Shown piece after piece: positions 33,028 through 42,248 of a DNA stretch of 64,000 nucleotides. The stretch comes from Nitrososphaeria archaeon (GTDB taxonomy: Archaea; Thermoproteota; Nitrososphaeria; Nitrososphaerales; JAAOZN01). The position numbers and the translations under genes were made by a program. How positions within the stretch are numbered: position 1 is the first letter of the stretch; each line of letters begins with the position of its first letter. The stretch is taken from NCBI GenBank assembly GCA_029775855.1, contig JARVJZ010000003.1:124001-188000 (forward strand). Direction: 5' to 3'. The notes beneath the pieces were generated by a model. The model searched no databases, was not told where the DNA came from, and saw only the letters and a list, made by a program, of their open reading frames with translations.

Positions 33028-33729
33028 ATGTTGAGGAAACTTTCACTCGCCGTTGTTGAACCTACCTACCCAGTTAACATAGGTCACCTCGCTAGGTTGG
33101 CCAAGAACTTTGGGCTTCACTCATTAATCCTTATAGAGCCTTCATTTAAAATAGAGGAAGCCTTACCCTACGCTTCACACGGCGCCGATATTTTAAGAAA
33201 CGCAAAAGCTATGTCTCTAAAAGAGGTCTTCGAGCGTTTTGAATTAGTTATAGGCACAACATCTATACCAGGTGGTTCAAGAAACATCAAGCGCGATGTG
33301 ATATCGCCGGAAGATGCTGGAAAACGCATCTCAGAAACTAGTGGAAGCGTATGCATTCTATTAGGTAGAGAAACAACAGGTTTAACAAATAAGGAGCTCG
33401 AGCTATGTGACTTAGTAATCTCAATACCAACTGGCACGACATATAGAACTCTGAATATATCACACGCAGCAGCTATAATATTATACATAATCTATAAGTC
33501 AAGCAGCAGAAAGGTGAAAAAAGCAGAGGTGCCAAGAACTATGAAGGCACTGTTATTAGATTCTGCGGTTGAATTGGCGGAGCTATCTGGTTTTCCTAAA
33601 TATAAGGTAGGGATGCTGCGCGACTCCTTAAAGATGCTTGTAGGCAGAGGCAACCCCACGCATAGAGAACTCTCCTTAATCTTAGGATTGTTAAGAAAAG
33701 CTATCTTAGCTTTGAAGAGGCGGGGTTAG
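33028..33729 (+). CDS. trmJ: TrmJ-type SPOUT RNA methyltransferase
   Basis: 2'-O-methylates a tRNA nucleotide (position 32 in known TrmJ). Motif 1 VVEPTYPVNIGHLARLAKNF (near residue 10), motif 2 LLGRETTGLTNKEL (near 110) and motif 3 IPTGTTYRTLNISHAAAI (near 132) form the knotted SpoU fold. A C-terminal helical extension (about 165-233) matches archaeal TrmJ. ATG 33028. Divergent from the DRG-like gene; its stop interlocks with the convergent methyltransferase gene in TTAG. Confidence 0.9.
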   Translation: MLRKLSLAVVEPTYPVNIGHLARLAKNFGLHSLILIEPSFKIEEALPYASHGADILRNAKAMSLKEVFERFELVIGTTSIPGGSRNIKRDVISPEDAGKRISETSGSVCILLGRETTGLTNKELELCDLVISIPTGTTYRTLNISHAAAIILYIIYKSSSRKVKKAEVPRTMKALLLDSAVELAELSGFPKYKVGMLRDSLKMLVGRGNPTHRELSLILGLLRKAILALKRRG

Positions 33730-34934
33730 CCTCCTACTTTCTCGAATATGTAAACACCTCTCATTACCATTTGACTTGGGTCTCCAACTAACAGTGGATA
33801 CTTTTTGACTGAATCCATTGAGTATAACCTCAAGCCCGCCTTACTTGCTTCTCTGCTTATGTCGAATGAGAGTATGCGTCTGCTTTTAGTCTTAACGCAA
33901 GGTAAAACAATAGCTAATCTACCCTTAGGTTTTAGGTGCTTGCTTATTGAAGGTAAGCTCCTACAGTAGATTCTGCTTGAACGCTCCAGCATTCTTTTGG
34001 CTTCTTCGTCTGTTGGCGGATGCTTTAGTGGCGGTAGAAGAATAGGCTCTGTAGCTACACCGTCAACCAACCTCCCCTTCAATATTCTACTTAGATTCTC
34101 AGCGTATCCTTGGAACAACTCAACCTTACTTCGAATACCGTATTTCTTCAAGAGCCAAGTTAGGTTTTTACGCGCCCCTTCTACTCTGCTAGATTTAGCG
34201 TCAACACCAACAATATCTAACCCTCTAATAATCGCCTCACCAAGAATGGTGCCTAAGCCACAAAAAGGATCAAGAAGTGTCTCCCCTTTACTGCAAGCGG
34301 TAAGGTTAACCAAGATCCGAGCCAACTTAGGTGGCATAGTTATCGTAGGGTCTTGCACCGGCCTACCTAGGTCTCGCTCCCTGTAGCCTATGTGATCTAC
34401 AACCGCTATGCTCTTACCTATCAACCAATCCTTTAGTTTTACTGCTACAGCTTCAAACCCTTCCTCTACAACGCGCTCCCCTTGAATCAGCTGTGAAGAT
34501 ACTTCATACTCCCAGCCAGAATCAACCTTATGTATCTTTCCTCTAAGCAACTTGGTCTTGACTACACCCTTACTCTTAAGAGCTTCTTTAATACATCCTT
34601 GTAAATCTTCGGAAAACTTTAGCGCTGAGGCTTCGCTCTCCGAGTATGTGCTTACAGCCCACTTCATTTTATCTTTCGCTGACGCTATTAATTCATCTAG
34701 ATTTAGTTTATGCACTTCATCCTCCTTTACCTCAGCGAATACTTCAGCAACCTTATGTAGCCCACCTAAACCTAACCAGAAATCTGAACTCAGATTCTCC
34801 CCTTTAAGAATGCAGCACCTACCTACCTTACCTACCACCTTAAAATTCAAGTTGGAAAGCGTAAAATATGATTCTAACTCCGCCTCTGAAAGAGCGCCGT
34901 ACGCTAGCGTAACGATATATTTTCTCTCAACCAT
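33726..34934 (-). CDS. THUMP-domain RNA methyltransferase, Trm11/TrmG10 type
   Basis: Likely methylates N2 of guanosine 10 in tRNA. A THUMP region fills about 1-160; the Rossmann domain has LLDPFCGLGTILGEAIIRG (near 218) and VGVDAKSSRVEGARKN (near 240). The motif IV normally reading DPPY is TEPILLPP (near 292), a clear departure, though the TEP form may be a clade variant. C-terminal LKPKGRLAIVLPC is typical. ATG 34934, three bases after the valS stop, suggests co-transcription with valS. Confidence 0.82.
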   Translation of the reverse strand: MVERKYIVTLAYGALSEAELESYFTLSNLNFKVVGKVGRCCILKGENLSSDFWLGLGGLHKVAEVFAEVKEDEVHKLNLDELIASAKDKMKWAVSTYSESEASALKFSEDLQGCIKEALKSKGVVKTKLLRGKIHKVDSGWEYEVSSQLIQGERVVEEGFEAVAVKLKDWLIGKSIAVVDHIGYRERDLGRPVQDPTITMPPKLARILVNLTACSKGETLLDPFCGLGTILGEAIIRGLDIVGVDAKSSRVEGARKNLTWLLKKYGIRSKVELFQGYAENLSRILKGRLVDGVATEPILLPPLKHPPTDEEAKRMLERSSRIYCRSLPSISKHLKPKGRLAIVLPCVKTKSRRILSFDISREASKAGLRLYSMDSVKKYPLLVGDPSQMVMRGVYIFEKVGG

Positions 34935-34936
34935 AC

Positions 34937-37264
34937 CTACTGAATAATGTTATGCATCAAGATGAGATCTGAAGAGAAGAGGGTAAGAGATGAAGGTATC
35001 TCAACCTTAATCGGATCCTTAAGCGACTTCCCCAAGCTCTTTTTCATATTCCAGACCCGCGAGTTAAACTCTATTATCTCATTAGTCTTCGATGTCAAGG
35101 CTCTATCCCAAACCGCCTCAGGAAACCTCTGCTTATGTATACTCTCTTCACCATACAATCTACACCAAAAGTAGTCTGTTATGAAAGGCGTTATCGGCGC
35201 TTGAAGAAGGAGAATGCTCTTCATACAAGTATGTAAAGTCGACCAAGCAGCCCTCTGCCCAGCTGGGTCATCAGCCTTATATGCCCTAGGCTTAACCATC
35301 TCAACATAATGTGATGCAAAGATGTTCCAAACGAACTCACGAAGCCGATTAGCGGGTATAAAGAAGTTAAAATCTCGATAACCCTCCATGCAAGCATCCA
35401 CCAGATTCGACAGCTCAGCCAAGATCCACATATCCGTAGGTTTAAGCTCGCATTCCTCCACAACAGGGAAACTCGAAATAAATCTAAATAAATTCCAAAG
35501 CTTCGTCATATACTTCTGCATAGAAGCTATCTTTGCCTCAGAGCATCTGAAATCAGATCCTAAGCTCGCCTCTGAAGCAGACCACATCCTAAACGAATCA
35601 GCACCATACTTTTTAAGAATAGGGATAGGATCTAAGACATTTCCTTTGCTCTTACTCATCCTCTCCCCCTTCTCATCAACCCCATACCCCATTATCCAAG
35701 CGTGTTTAAACGGCGCTTTGCCAGTTAGCTGATAACACCTAAGTACAGTGTAGTGAAGCCAAGTTCTAATGATATCTTTACCCTGAGGCCTTAGTGTTGC
35801 TGGGTAAGCCTTCTTGAAGAGTTCATTATTATACCTGTAGCCTGAGATGAAGAGCGGTGAGATGCTGGAATCCATCCAAGTGTCAAATGTTCGAGTATCA
35901 CCTATAAACTCCTTTCCGCCACAACGCTTACATGAGTCAAATGGGCTCTTATCGCACCAAGGACGATAGTAGTTCCCCACTTCAGGCACATGAGGCTCAC
36001 CGCACACTTTACAGTACCAAACTGGGATTTCCGTAGCATAAACTCTTCTTCTTGAAATCGGCCAATCTATGTTAAGCGAAGCAAGCCAGTTTAGGTATAG
36101 CTGCCTATGCTCCTCTGGATGGAAGATGAGCTGCTCAGCTATCTTTTTTAACTCTGGAACATATTCAAGCTGCTTCAAGTAGAACTCCATCATAGGTATT
36201 ATCTCAATTGGTGTTTTACTACGCTCACATATAGGTGTTCTATGCATTATCAACTCTTCCCTCACAAGTAGCCCTCTTGAAGAAAGGTCTTCAGTGATCT
36301 TTGATCTTGCCTCACTTACGGTAAGACCGGCATAGGCTCCAGCGCTACTTGTCATCTTACCGCTCTCATCTATAGCTATAATCTCCTTCAACCCAAGTTC
36401 CCTAAAGATGAGCACATCCGTATAATCACCGTAGCTGCAGACCATCACCACACCTGTGCCGAACTCAGGCTTAACGGAAGGATGAGGCCTAATCTCAACT
36501 TCACGCCCAAAGATCGGTACTATCGCGTGTTTCCACCACAACTTCTTATATCTCTCATCAAGCGGATGCACCACCACCAATCCGCATGAGCAGAGAAGTT
36601 CTGGGCGTGTAGTAGCTATTATTAGGTCTTCTCCGCTCTCCTTGACTTTGAATTTAATGTAAAGGAGCTTAGTTGGGCGCTCCTCGTAAACCACTTCAGC
36701 ATCGGCTATCGTCGTTTTACAGTCTACACAATAGTTGTTGGGTCTGGTAGCCATATAGATGAGCCCCCGCTTCCAGAGTTCTATGAATGTCTCTTGAGTC
36801 AACCTCCTGTATTCAATAGAGTCTGTCCTATAGTAATGTTCAAAGTCTCCACTCATGCCCATACTCTTCATAACCTCAAGCATCTCAGCTTCCAGATCAT
36901 CAAGCGCGTGCCTACAGAGCTCTATGAATTTCTCGCGAGGTAGATCATGCATCTTAACCTTATACTTCCGCTCAGTATAGATCTCCACGGGCAAGCCATT
37001 ACGGTCTATTCCTATCGGGAAGTATGTCTCATAGCCCATCATACGAGCCGTTCTAGCTATCATATCTATCTGAGCATAGTGAGATGCTGCACCTATGTGC
37101 CAAGGTCTACCAGAGGGGTAGGGTGGAGGTGTATCTATAACAAAGATCTCCTTCCCGCTATTAGGGTTGAAAGTATAAACTCTCTTAGCTACCCAGCTTT
37201 CAGCGACCTCCTTCTCTAGTGCATGGTCCCAGCGCTTCTCCTCAATCTTCGGCTTTAGCTCCAT
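34937..37264 (-). CDS. valS: Valyl-tRNA synthetase (archaeal type)
   Basis: Charges tRNA-Val. The HIGH-type motif is in SGRPWHIGAASHY near residue 53, the editing (CP1) domain follows with ATTRPELLCSCGLVVVHP, the KMSKS-type loop is ERMSKSKGNVLDP near 525, and TWMDSSISPLFISGY and the C-terminal anticodon-binding domain are present. These match the archaeal ValS form. I choose ATG 37264: a TATA box at about 37293-37303 starts transcription some 8 bases upstream, and GGTGGAGG lies just before it; the longer open frame to 37330 precedes the promoter. Length 775. Confidence 0.94.
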   Translation of the reverse strand: MELKPKIEEKRWDHALEKEVAESWVAKRVYTFNPNSGKEIFVIDTPPPYPSGRPWHIGAASHYAQIDMIARTARMMGYETYFPIGIDRNGLPVEIYTERKYKVKMHDLPREKFIELCRHALDDLEAEMLEVMKSMGMSGDFEHYYRTDSIEYRRLTQETFIELWKRGLIYMATRPNNYCVDCKTTIADAEVVYEERPTKLLYIKFKVKESGEDLIIATTRPELLCSCGLVVVHPLDERYKKLWWKHAIVPIFGREVEIRPHPSVKPEFGTGVVMVCSYGDYTDVLIFRELGLKEIIAIDESGKMTSSAGAYAGLTVSEARSKITEDLSSRGLLVREELIMHRTPICERSKTPIEIIPMMEFYLKQLEYVPELKKIAEQLIFHPEEHRQLYLNWLASLNIDWPISRRRVYATEIPVWYCKVCGEPHVPEVGNYYRPWCDKSPFDSCKRCGGKEFIGDTRTFDTWMDSSISPLFISGYRYNNELFKKAYPATLRPQGKDIIRTWLHYTVLRCYQLTGKAPFKHAWIMGYGVDEKGERMSKSKGNVLDPIPILKKYGADSFRMWSASEASLGSDFRCSEAKIASMQKYMTKLWNLFRFISSFPVVEECELKPTDMWILAELSNLVDACMEGYRDFNFFIPANRLREFVWNIFASHYVEMVKPRAYKADDPAGQRAAWSTLHTCMKSILLLQAPITPFITDYFWCRLYGEESIHKQRFPEAVWDRALTSKTNEIIEFNSRVWNMKKSLGKSLKDPIKVEIPSSLTLFSSDLILMHNIIQ

Positions 37265-37292
37265 CGCCCTCCACCGCACTGCGCAATGCAGA

Positions 37293-37303
37293 GTTAAATA
37301 AAC
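37293..37303 (-). promoter_or_regulatory. TATA box of valS
   Basis: On the minus strand it reads gtttatttaac, centred near 37298. The predicted transcript start (about 37272) is 8 bases before ATG 37264, which decides the start against longer frames. Confidence 0.55.
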
Positions 37304-37401
37304 TCTTTTCAAACCAAGATAATAGTACATAAATACACTTCAAAAGAAGAGAAAACAGTTATCTTTACATACAGCGCATTATAGGGTGCAGATGAACCAC
37401 C

Positions 37402-38655
37402 TTGGGCAAAACAATAGCTGAAAAGATAATAAGCGAACACGCAGAAAGAAATGTCTCCGCTGGTGAAACAGCTATAGTGAAAGTTGACTACACCTTCACA
37501 CACGACGCCAGCGGCCCCCTATTTATAAAGCAGCTAAAGGAACTAGGTACAACAAAGCTGCATAATCCTAAACACACAATAATCTTTATAGACCATGCTG
37601 TCCCCAGCCCAAGAAAAGAAATCTCAAACGAACAAAACCTCTTAAGAAAGTTTGCAGCCGAAGCAGGATGCATATTCCACGAAGCAGGTTCAGGCATATG
37701 CCACCAACTTATAGCAGAATACTATGCTTCACCAGGACAAATTATAGTTGGCACAGATTCGCACACAGTTACAGCGGGTGCGCTAACAGCTTTCGCTACA
37801 GGAATGGGTGCAACAGATGTTGCCGTTGCTGCTGCGTTAGGTAAAACTTGGTTCCGTGTTCCAGAAACCTTCGCTATTCAAGTAGATGGTAAGCTTCAAA
37901 AGGGGGTATATGGGAAGGATATTATACTTCACCTTATCGGCGTGTTAGGTGCTGACGGCGCAACATACAAAGCTCTTGAGTTCATTGGTAGCACCATAGA
38001 TACACTACCTATGTCTGAAAGGCTAGTGTTATGCAACATGGTCGTTGAAGCTGGTGCTAAAGCGGGTTTTATTCCATCTGATGAAGTTACTAGAAGATAC
38101 TTGGCGGAGCGAGGTAGAGCCAAAGAGTTTAGAGAGATTAGGAGTGATAGCGATGCAAATTACGAGCGCGTGATAAAGATAGATGCCTCAATCCTTGAAC
38201 CGCAAGTAGCGTGCCCTCACTCTGTTGATAACGTTAAGCCGATAAGCAAAGTTGAGCCAGTCAAAGTTGACATAGTATTCATAGGAAGCTGCACAAACGC
38301 TAGACTAGAAGACCTACATATCGCAGCAGCCATATTGAATGGTAAAAAGATACACCCAGAAACTAGGTTGATAGTCACACCAGCCTCAAAAGAAATTTAC
38401 AGTAAAGCCATGGCTGATGGCACATTAAACACATTGATGGATGCAGGCGCGTTGATAACACCTCCTGGCTGTGGTCTGTGCTTCGGTGCACTAGGAGGCA
38501 TTCCAGCAGACGCCGAAGTTGTATTTACAACAACGAACCGCAACTTCGTAGGTAGAACCGGTAATCCTAATGCATTTACCTATCTAGGCTCACCGGCTAC
38601 AGCAGCAGCAACCGCTTTAAAAGGCAGAATAACAGACCCCAGAGAAGTGATGTAG
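37402..38655 (+). CDS. leuC: 3-Isopropylmalate/methylmalate dehydratase large subunit
   Basis: Aconitase-family isomerase of leucine (and citramalate-route isoleucine) synthesis. The Fe-S cysteines are in FIGSCTNARLEDL (near residue 297) and PPGCGLCFGALGG (near 355); the HTVTAGALTAFATGMGATDVA stretch around 120-140 holds active-site residues (key: H, T, G, A, D). Length 417 is the archaeal LeuC/HacA form. TTG start. It is followed directly by leuD, so the pair forms the heterodimer. Confidence 0.93.
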   Translation: MGKTIAEKIISEHAERNVSAGETAIVKVDYTFTHDASGPLFIKQLKELGTTKLHNPKHTIIFIDHAVPSPRKEISNEQNLLRKFAAEAGCIFHEAGSGICHQLIAEYYASPGQIIVGTDSHTVTAGALTAFATGMGATDVAVAAALGKTWFRVPETFAIQVDGKLQKGVYGKDIILHLIGVLGADGATYKALEFIGSTIDTLPMSERLVLCNMVVEAGAKAGFIPSDEVTRRYLAERGRAKEFREIRSDSDANYERVIKIDASILEPQVACPHSVDNVKPISKVEPVKVDIVFIGSCTNARLEDLHIAAAILNGKKIHPETRLIVTPASKEIYSKAMADGTLNTLMDAGALITPPGCGLCFGALGGIPADAEVVFTTTNRNFVGRTGNPNAFTYLGSPATAAATALKGRITDPREVM

Positions 38656-39147
38656 TTGGCTGGTAGAGCGTGGAAGTTTGGGGATAACATAAGCACAGAT
38701 CACATAGCCCCAGGAAGGTACTTTCATTTAAGATCTAATCTCGATGAGTTGGCTAGGCACGTGCTTGAAGATGCTAGACCGGATTTCCCTACGAATGTTA
38801 AGAAGGGGGATTTTGTAGTTGCTGGTGTTAACTTCGGGTTGGGTTCTAGTAGAGAGCACGCGCCGACTATAATAAAGTTGGTTGGGGTTGAGGCGGTTTT
38901 AGCTAAATCGTTCGCAAGAATCTTTTACAGAAACGCTGTAAACATAGGTCTACCTGTCGTGATCTGTGATACCTCTCTGATAGATGACGGCGACCTACTT
39001 ACCATCGACCTATCCTCTGGTGTAGTGTTTAACCACACGAAGAACTTGAAGATACGCTTCCCACCCTTACCAGCTGCTATGAAGAAAATACTCGATGAAG
39101 GCGGGCTTATACCGTATGTCAAACGCTTTGGAGACCTTCCGCTCTAA
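38656..39147 (+). CDS. leuD: 3-Isopropylmalate/methylmalate dehydratase small subunit
   Basis: Swivelling domain of the isomerase, partner of LeuC. GDNISTDHIAPGRYF (near residue 8), the NFGLGSSREHAP substrate loop (near 60) and KSFARIFYRNAVNIGLP (near 84) are canonical. 163 residues. The TTG start follows the leuC stop with no gap. Its TAA stop interlocks with the stop of the convergent TFS gene in CTAA. Confidence 0.94.
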   Translation: MAGRAWKFGDNISTDHIAPGRYFHLRSNLDELARHVLEDARPDFPTNVKKGDFVVAGVNFGLGSSREHAPTIIKLVGVEAVLAKSFARIFYRNAVNIGLPVVICDTSLIDDGDLLTIDLSSGVVFNHTKNLKIRFPPLPAAMKKILDEGGLIPYVKRFGDLPL

Positions 39148-39488
39148 GCGTAGAGCCTCCACGTATATTCACATTTAGTGCAGCGGTAAAACTGTGTAGT
39201 AGGCTCATCCCCACCTCTAGTCTGGAGGAACCACCAGTAAGCTTCATTATTATGACACTTTGGGCATTCTATATTAGTTGTAGGCATAGGCTTTATTTCG
39301 AGCTCCTTATCTCCAACCACTTTAATCGGCGTACTTTGTTCGGTTTCCTTAACTATGGCTTTTGTAGCGCTTTTAGCTACTGGCTCCCAGTAGCCGCACT
39401 TATCGCAGGCTAAAGCTAGTTCACTTTTAGCCTCCATCTTCACATGTCTATATCGGAGCTTTGTTCCACATTTAGGGCAGAACTTCAT
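39144..39488 (-). CDS. tfs: Transcription elongation factor TFS
   Basis: Stimulates RNA cleavage by stalled RNA polymerase (TFIIS/Rpb9-like). Two zinc ribbons: FCPKCGTKL with CDKCGYWEP in the N-terminal half, and ECPKCHNNEAYWW with CTKCEYTWR at the C terminus. The catalytic acidic pair lies in RGGDEPTTQFYRC (near residue 92). Length 114. It overlaps the rpo11 end by 4 bases, so the two RNA polymerase genes are coupled. Confidence 0.93.
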   Translation of the reverse strand: MKFCPKCGTKLRYRHVKMEAKSELALACDKCGYWEPVAKSATKAIVKETEQSTPIKVVGDKELEIKPMPTTNIECPKCHNNEAYWWFLQTRGGDEPTTQFYRCTKCEYTWRLYA

Positions 39489-39772
39489 TGTAATCCGCCT
39501 TTCTTTAATGTATCTTCTGTCTTATTAAGCAGCTCTTTTATCGTCTCAGAGGCTTTCTTTACAGTCTTTGCTAAAATTTTAGTAGGCTCGGTTTTACTTC
39601 GTATAGTTAGTGTGGTTTCAGCCAACAGAGGGTGGGTTGGGGCTACTGCTGCGAAGACTATGCCGCTTTCTTTAAGAAGTTCATGGTGAAGTATGTCAGC
39701 TAACGCTACATCTTCGTCTACGAACCTTACTTCCAAAATGTTGTCTTTCTTAGAGAGGTGAGTAGGCATCAT
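39485..39772 (-). CDS. rpo11: RNA polymerase subunit Rpo11 (RpoL)
   Basis: Forms the assembly platform of RNA polymerase with Rpo3. The 95-residue sequence shows the RpoL core: VALADILHHELLKESGIVFAAV (key residues D, L, H, L; about 22-43), HPLLAETTLTIRSK and a helical tail. Start ATG 39772 or 39769. Divergent from nuoA, possibly using the same AT-rich box at 39823-39833 in the other direction. Confidence 0.88.
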   Translation of the reverse strand: MMPTHLSKKDNILEVRFVDEDVALADILHHELLKESGIVFAAVAPTHPLLAETTLTIRSKTEPTKILAKTVKKASETIKELLNKTEDTLKKGGLQ

Positions 39773-39822
39773 GAGTGCCTCTGCTCTGCCTTAGATAAAA
39801 CCCTTTCTACTCTCCGTATAAG

Positions 39823-39833
39823 CTTTAAATATG
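39823..39833 (+). promoter_or_regulatory. TATA box of the complex I membrane-arm operon
   Basis: The box ctttaaatatg is centred near 39828, so transcription should begin near 39854, just before ATG 39858. An in-frame TTG at 39849 would lie upstream of the transcript. Confidence 0.55.
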
Positions 39834-39857
39834 GTATGATAAGAGCATTTGAGGGGT

Positions 39858-40217
39858 ATGGGCTCAGACCTACTACTTATTTTATTTACCGCCGCATTTG
39901 CTGCCGCAGCTTCTGTGCCTATGATTATTATACCACTAATAATTTCACCTAAAAAACCTACAAAACCAAAGGAAATGCAATATGAATGTGGGCAGATCCC
40001 AAGCGGCGCTGGCAAGATGTCGTTGATGATGCAGTACTACGCATATCTTCTTATGTTCGTCGCTTTCGACGTTATGTCTATGTTCCTTTTCGCCTGGGGT
40101 CTATCTATTCAAACAGTTGGCTTAAACGGCTTCTTTGTCGTGGTCTTGTTTATCGGCTTGTTGCTGGTTCCGTTAGGTTTTACGCTTTATCATGCTGGGA
40201 GGCGTGAAATATGGTGA
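39858..40217 (+). CDS. nuoA: Complex I subunit NuoA
   Basis: Membrane subunit near the quinone site. Three membrane helices are visible (about 5-28, 58-80, 86-110); the conserved loop MQYECGQIPSGAGKM near residue 40 is the NuoA signature. ATG 39858 agrees with the promoter. It is the first gene of the membrane-arm cluster, yet it is followed after 66 bases by nuoH, without the nuoB, nuoC and nuoD genes that normally come next. Confidence 0.93.
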   Translation: MGSDLLLILFTAAFAAAASVPMIIIPLIISPKKPTKPKEMQYECGQIPSGAGKMSLMMQYYAYLLMFVAFDVMSMFLFAWGLSIQTVGLNGFFVVVLFIGLLLVPLGFTLYHAGRREIW

Positions 40218-40283
40218 ATACACTATTCGTATTCAACGCTCATTTTACCCTCTTGCCTTTAGATTAAAGAGGACGATGACACT

Positions 40284-41432
40284 ATGGCTTTAATTAGAAA
40301 TCTCCTAGAATTCTTAATTAGGATAGCAATTTTGGTCGTGATTATAATCATTTTAATACCTATTCTTCTTTTGGCAGCGTATCATCTGCTTGGACCCACT
40401 TTCCCTATAGAGCCCTCGATGCTACTTGATCCTTCCGAGACTTTAGCGTTCACCTTAAAACTTATGGATACAGACCTCTTTAGGATTACCGTCTTCCCAG
40501 GCTTTACGTTTGTTGCGTTGTATGCAGCTATTGCTGGGTTATGGGAGCGGAAGCTTCTTGCTAAGATGCAGCTTCGTGTGGGTCCTCTGTATGCGGGTAG
40601 ATTTGAAGGGATTCTTCAACCGATTGCTGATGTTTTAAAGCTGCTCTCTAAGGAGTTGGTTATTCCAAAAGTCGTTGATAGGTTCTTCTATATTCTTGCT
40701 CCTCTCCTTACGGTAATCATAGCTACTGCTGCTGTTGCTGTTATACCAGTCACTGATAAGTGGGTCATCGCAAGGTCTGATGTTGGTGTGCTAGTCATAT
40801 TTGCTGTGCTCGGATTCTTTCCAATAACTGCTTTGATGGCTGCTTGGTCTTCTAACAGCAGATACCCTTTGCTCGGCGGTCTTAGGGCACTGCATCAGAT
40901 GGTGTCTTACGAGATTCCACTCATACTTTCGGCGCTTGCACCTGTTGTTTACGCCGGCTCGTTGAACCTAATAGATATTGTGAGGGTGCAGTCAAGCGTC
41001 TGGTTTATACTGTTGGCTCCGGTCTCAGCTATCGTCTTCTTAGTCTGCGCCTTAGCGGAGCTTGAGAGGATCCCCTTTGATCTCCCTGAAGCTGAGCCCG
41101 AGTTGGTTTCAGGTTGGTTGACTGAATATGGTGGGATGAACTTTGGCTTGATCTTGGGTATCGCTGTTTACATCAAGTTGTATGTGCTTTCAGCCCTCTT
41201 TACGCTTCTTTTCTTAGGTGGTTGGCTTGGGCCTGCGTTTCTACCACCAGAGTTCTGGTTCATATTGAAGAGCTTTATCGTAACAACGCTTCTACTAATT
41301 CCTCGAGGAGTTTTCCCACGGCTTAGGATAGATCTGCTTCTTAAGCAGAGTTGGGCACGCTACCTTATACTCGCGCTCTTGAATCTTTTAGTGGCTGCTT
41401 TGGTGGTCTTAAGTGGGTTTAGCTTAAGATAG
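40284..41432 (+). CDS. nuoH: Complex I subunit NuoH
   Basis: Forms most of the quinone chamber and the start of the proton path. About eight membrane helices. Family signatures: ERKLLAKMQLRVGP (near residue 90), ADVLKLLSKELVIP (near 115), and the acidic loop LPEAEPELVSGWLTEYGG (near 275) thought to link quinone reduction to proton movement. Length 382 is slightly long because of an N-terminal helix plus loop of about 60 residues. ATG 40284. Confidence 0.94.
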   Translation: MALIRNLLEFLIRIAILVVIIIILIPILLLAAYHLLGPTFPIEPSMLLDPSETLAFTLKLMDTDLFRITVFPGFTFVALYAAIAGLWERKLLAKMQLRVGPLYAGRFEGILQPIADVLKLLSKELVIPKVVDRFFYILAPLLTVIIATAAVAVIPVTDKWVIARSDVGVLVIFAVLGFFPITALMAAWSSNSRYPLLGGLRALHQMVSYEIPLILSALAPVVYAGSLNLIDIVRVQSSVWFILLAPVSAIVFLVCALAELERIPFDLPEAEPELVSGWLTEYGGMNFGLILGIAVYIKLYVLSALFTLLFLGGWLGPAFLPPEFWFILKSFIVTTLLLIPRGVFPRLRIDLLLKQSWARYLILALLNLLVAALVVLSGFSLR

Positions 41433-41443
41433 AGGTGTTCCAG

Positions 41444-41932
41444 TTGGTTGATTTTGTGTTTGCTGCTCTTGCTATAATAACTATTGTTTCGGCTATTTTG
41501 GCTTTGGAGGCTAAGGAGGTTGTTTACGGCGCTGTAGCGTTGGCTCTATCATTTGTTGGAATAGCTGGCTTCTTTGCGTTGTTAGATGCGGTCTTCCTCG
41601 CGATGTTTCAACTTACCGTATATGTGGGTGCAATAGCTGTACTCATACTCTTCACTGTTATGCTTGTAAGGAGAGAGCAGTGGTTGAAGATAAAGGAGGG
41701 TGTCTATAGGACTGCTGGTGTAGTAGCGGCCGTAATAATAGCGTTAGGTTTAGGATACCTAGTTTACGCATCCGCATTTACTCACGCTACGCCTACGCTT
41801 GAGCAAGCGCCTTTTACTTTGCTCGGTCCTTTGATTCTTTCAGATTATTGGGCTGCTTTGGTTGCTTTATCGCTCGTGCTGGCTTCAGCTGTTATCGGCG
41901 CTGTGGTTTTGGCTAAGTTGGAGAGGGATTGA
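41444..41932 (+). CDS. nuoJ: Complex I subunit NuoJ
   Basis: Five-helix membrane subunit (about 162 residues) with the broken-helix glycines in the LTVYVGAIAVLILFTVML region near residue 58, the NuoJ signature. TTG 41444 is chosen over GTG 41435 because GAGGTG (41432-41437) lies 6 bases before it and would overlap the GTG. It follows nuoH directly; nuoI, usually between H and J, is absent. Confidence 0.9.
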   Translation: MVDFVFAALAIITIVSAILALEAKEVVYGAVALALSFVGIAGFFALLDAVFLAMFQLTVYVGAIAVLILFTVMLVRREQWLKIKEGVYRTAGVVAAVIIALGLGYLVYASAFTHATPTLEQAPFTLLGPLILSDYWAALVALSLVLASAVIGAVVLAKLERD

Positions 41933-41934
41933 TC

Positions 41935-42243
41935 TTGGAGCCGCTTGTAAACTACTTGTTCGTCTCTGTTGTTCTCTTCGCTATAGGTGTTTATGGCTTG
42001 GTAACTAAGAAGAATGCCCTTAGAATGCTCTTTGCTGTTGAAATATTGATTAACTCCGCGAACTTGAATTTTGTGGCTTTTACCCGTTATCTACATCCAA
42101 CATCGGTAACTGGGCAAGCGCTGGCTATGTTCTCCATATCCTTGGCTGCGGCTGAAGCCGCTGTTGGGTTGGCTATCATCTTGGCTGTGTTTAGGTTGAG
42201 GAAGGATGTTGATGTTTCTGAGATCAAGGGGTTGAGAGGTTAG
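41935..42243 (+). CDS. nuoK: Complex I subunit NuoK
   Basis: Three-helix subunit with the two membrane glutamates typical of NuoK: one in FAVEILINSANLNFVAF near residue 34 and one in AAAEAAVGLAIILAVFR near 72. About 102 residues. TTG 41935 gives better spacing from the GAGAGGG motif (41921-41927) than TTG 41929. It adjoins the nuoJ stop. Confidence 0.92.
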   Translation: MEPLVNYLFVSVVLFAIGVYGLVTKKNALRMLFAVEILINSANLNFVAFTRYLHPTSVTGQALAMFSISLAAAEAAVGLAIILAVFRLRKDVDVSEIKGLRG

Positions 42244-42248
42244 GGTCT

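Noticed and set aside
37265-37330. N-terminal extension of valS by 22 residues
   Set aside because: The extension lies upstream of the predicted transcript start, and archaeal ValS proteins begin near the MELKPK segment.
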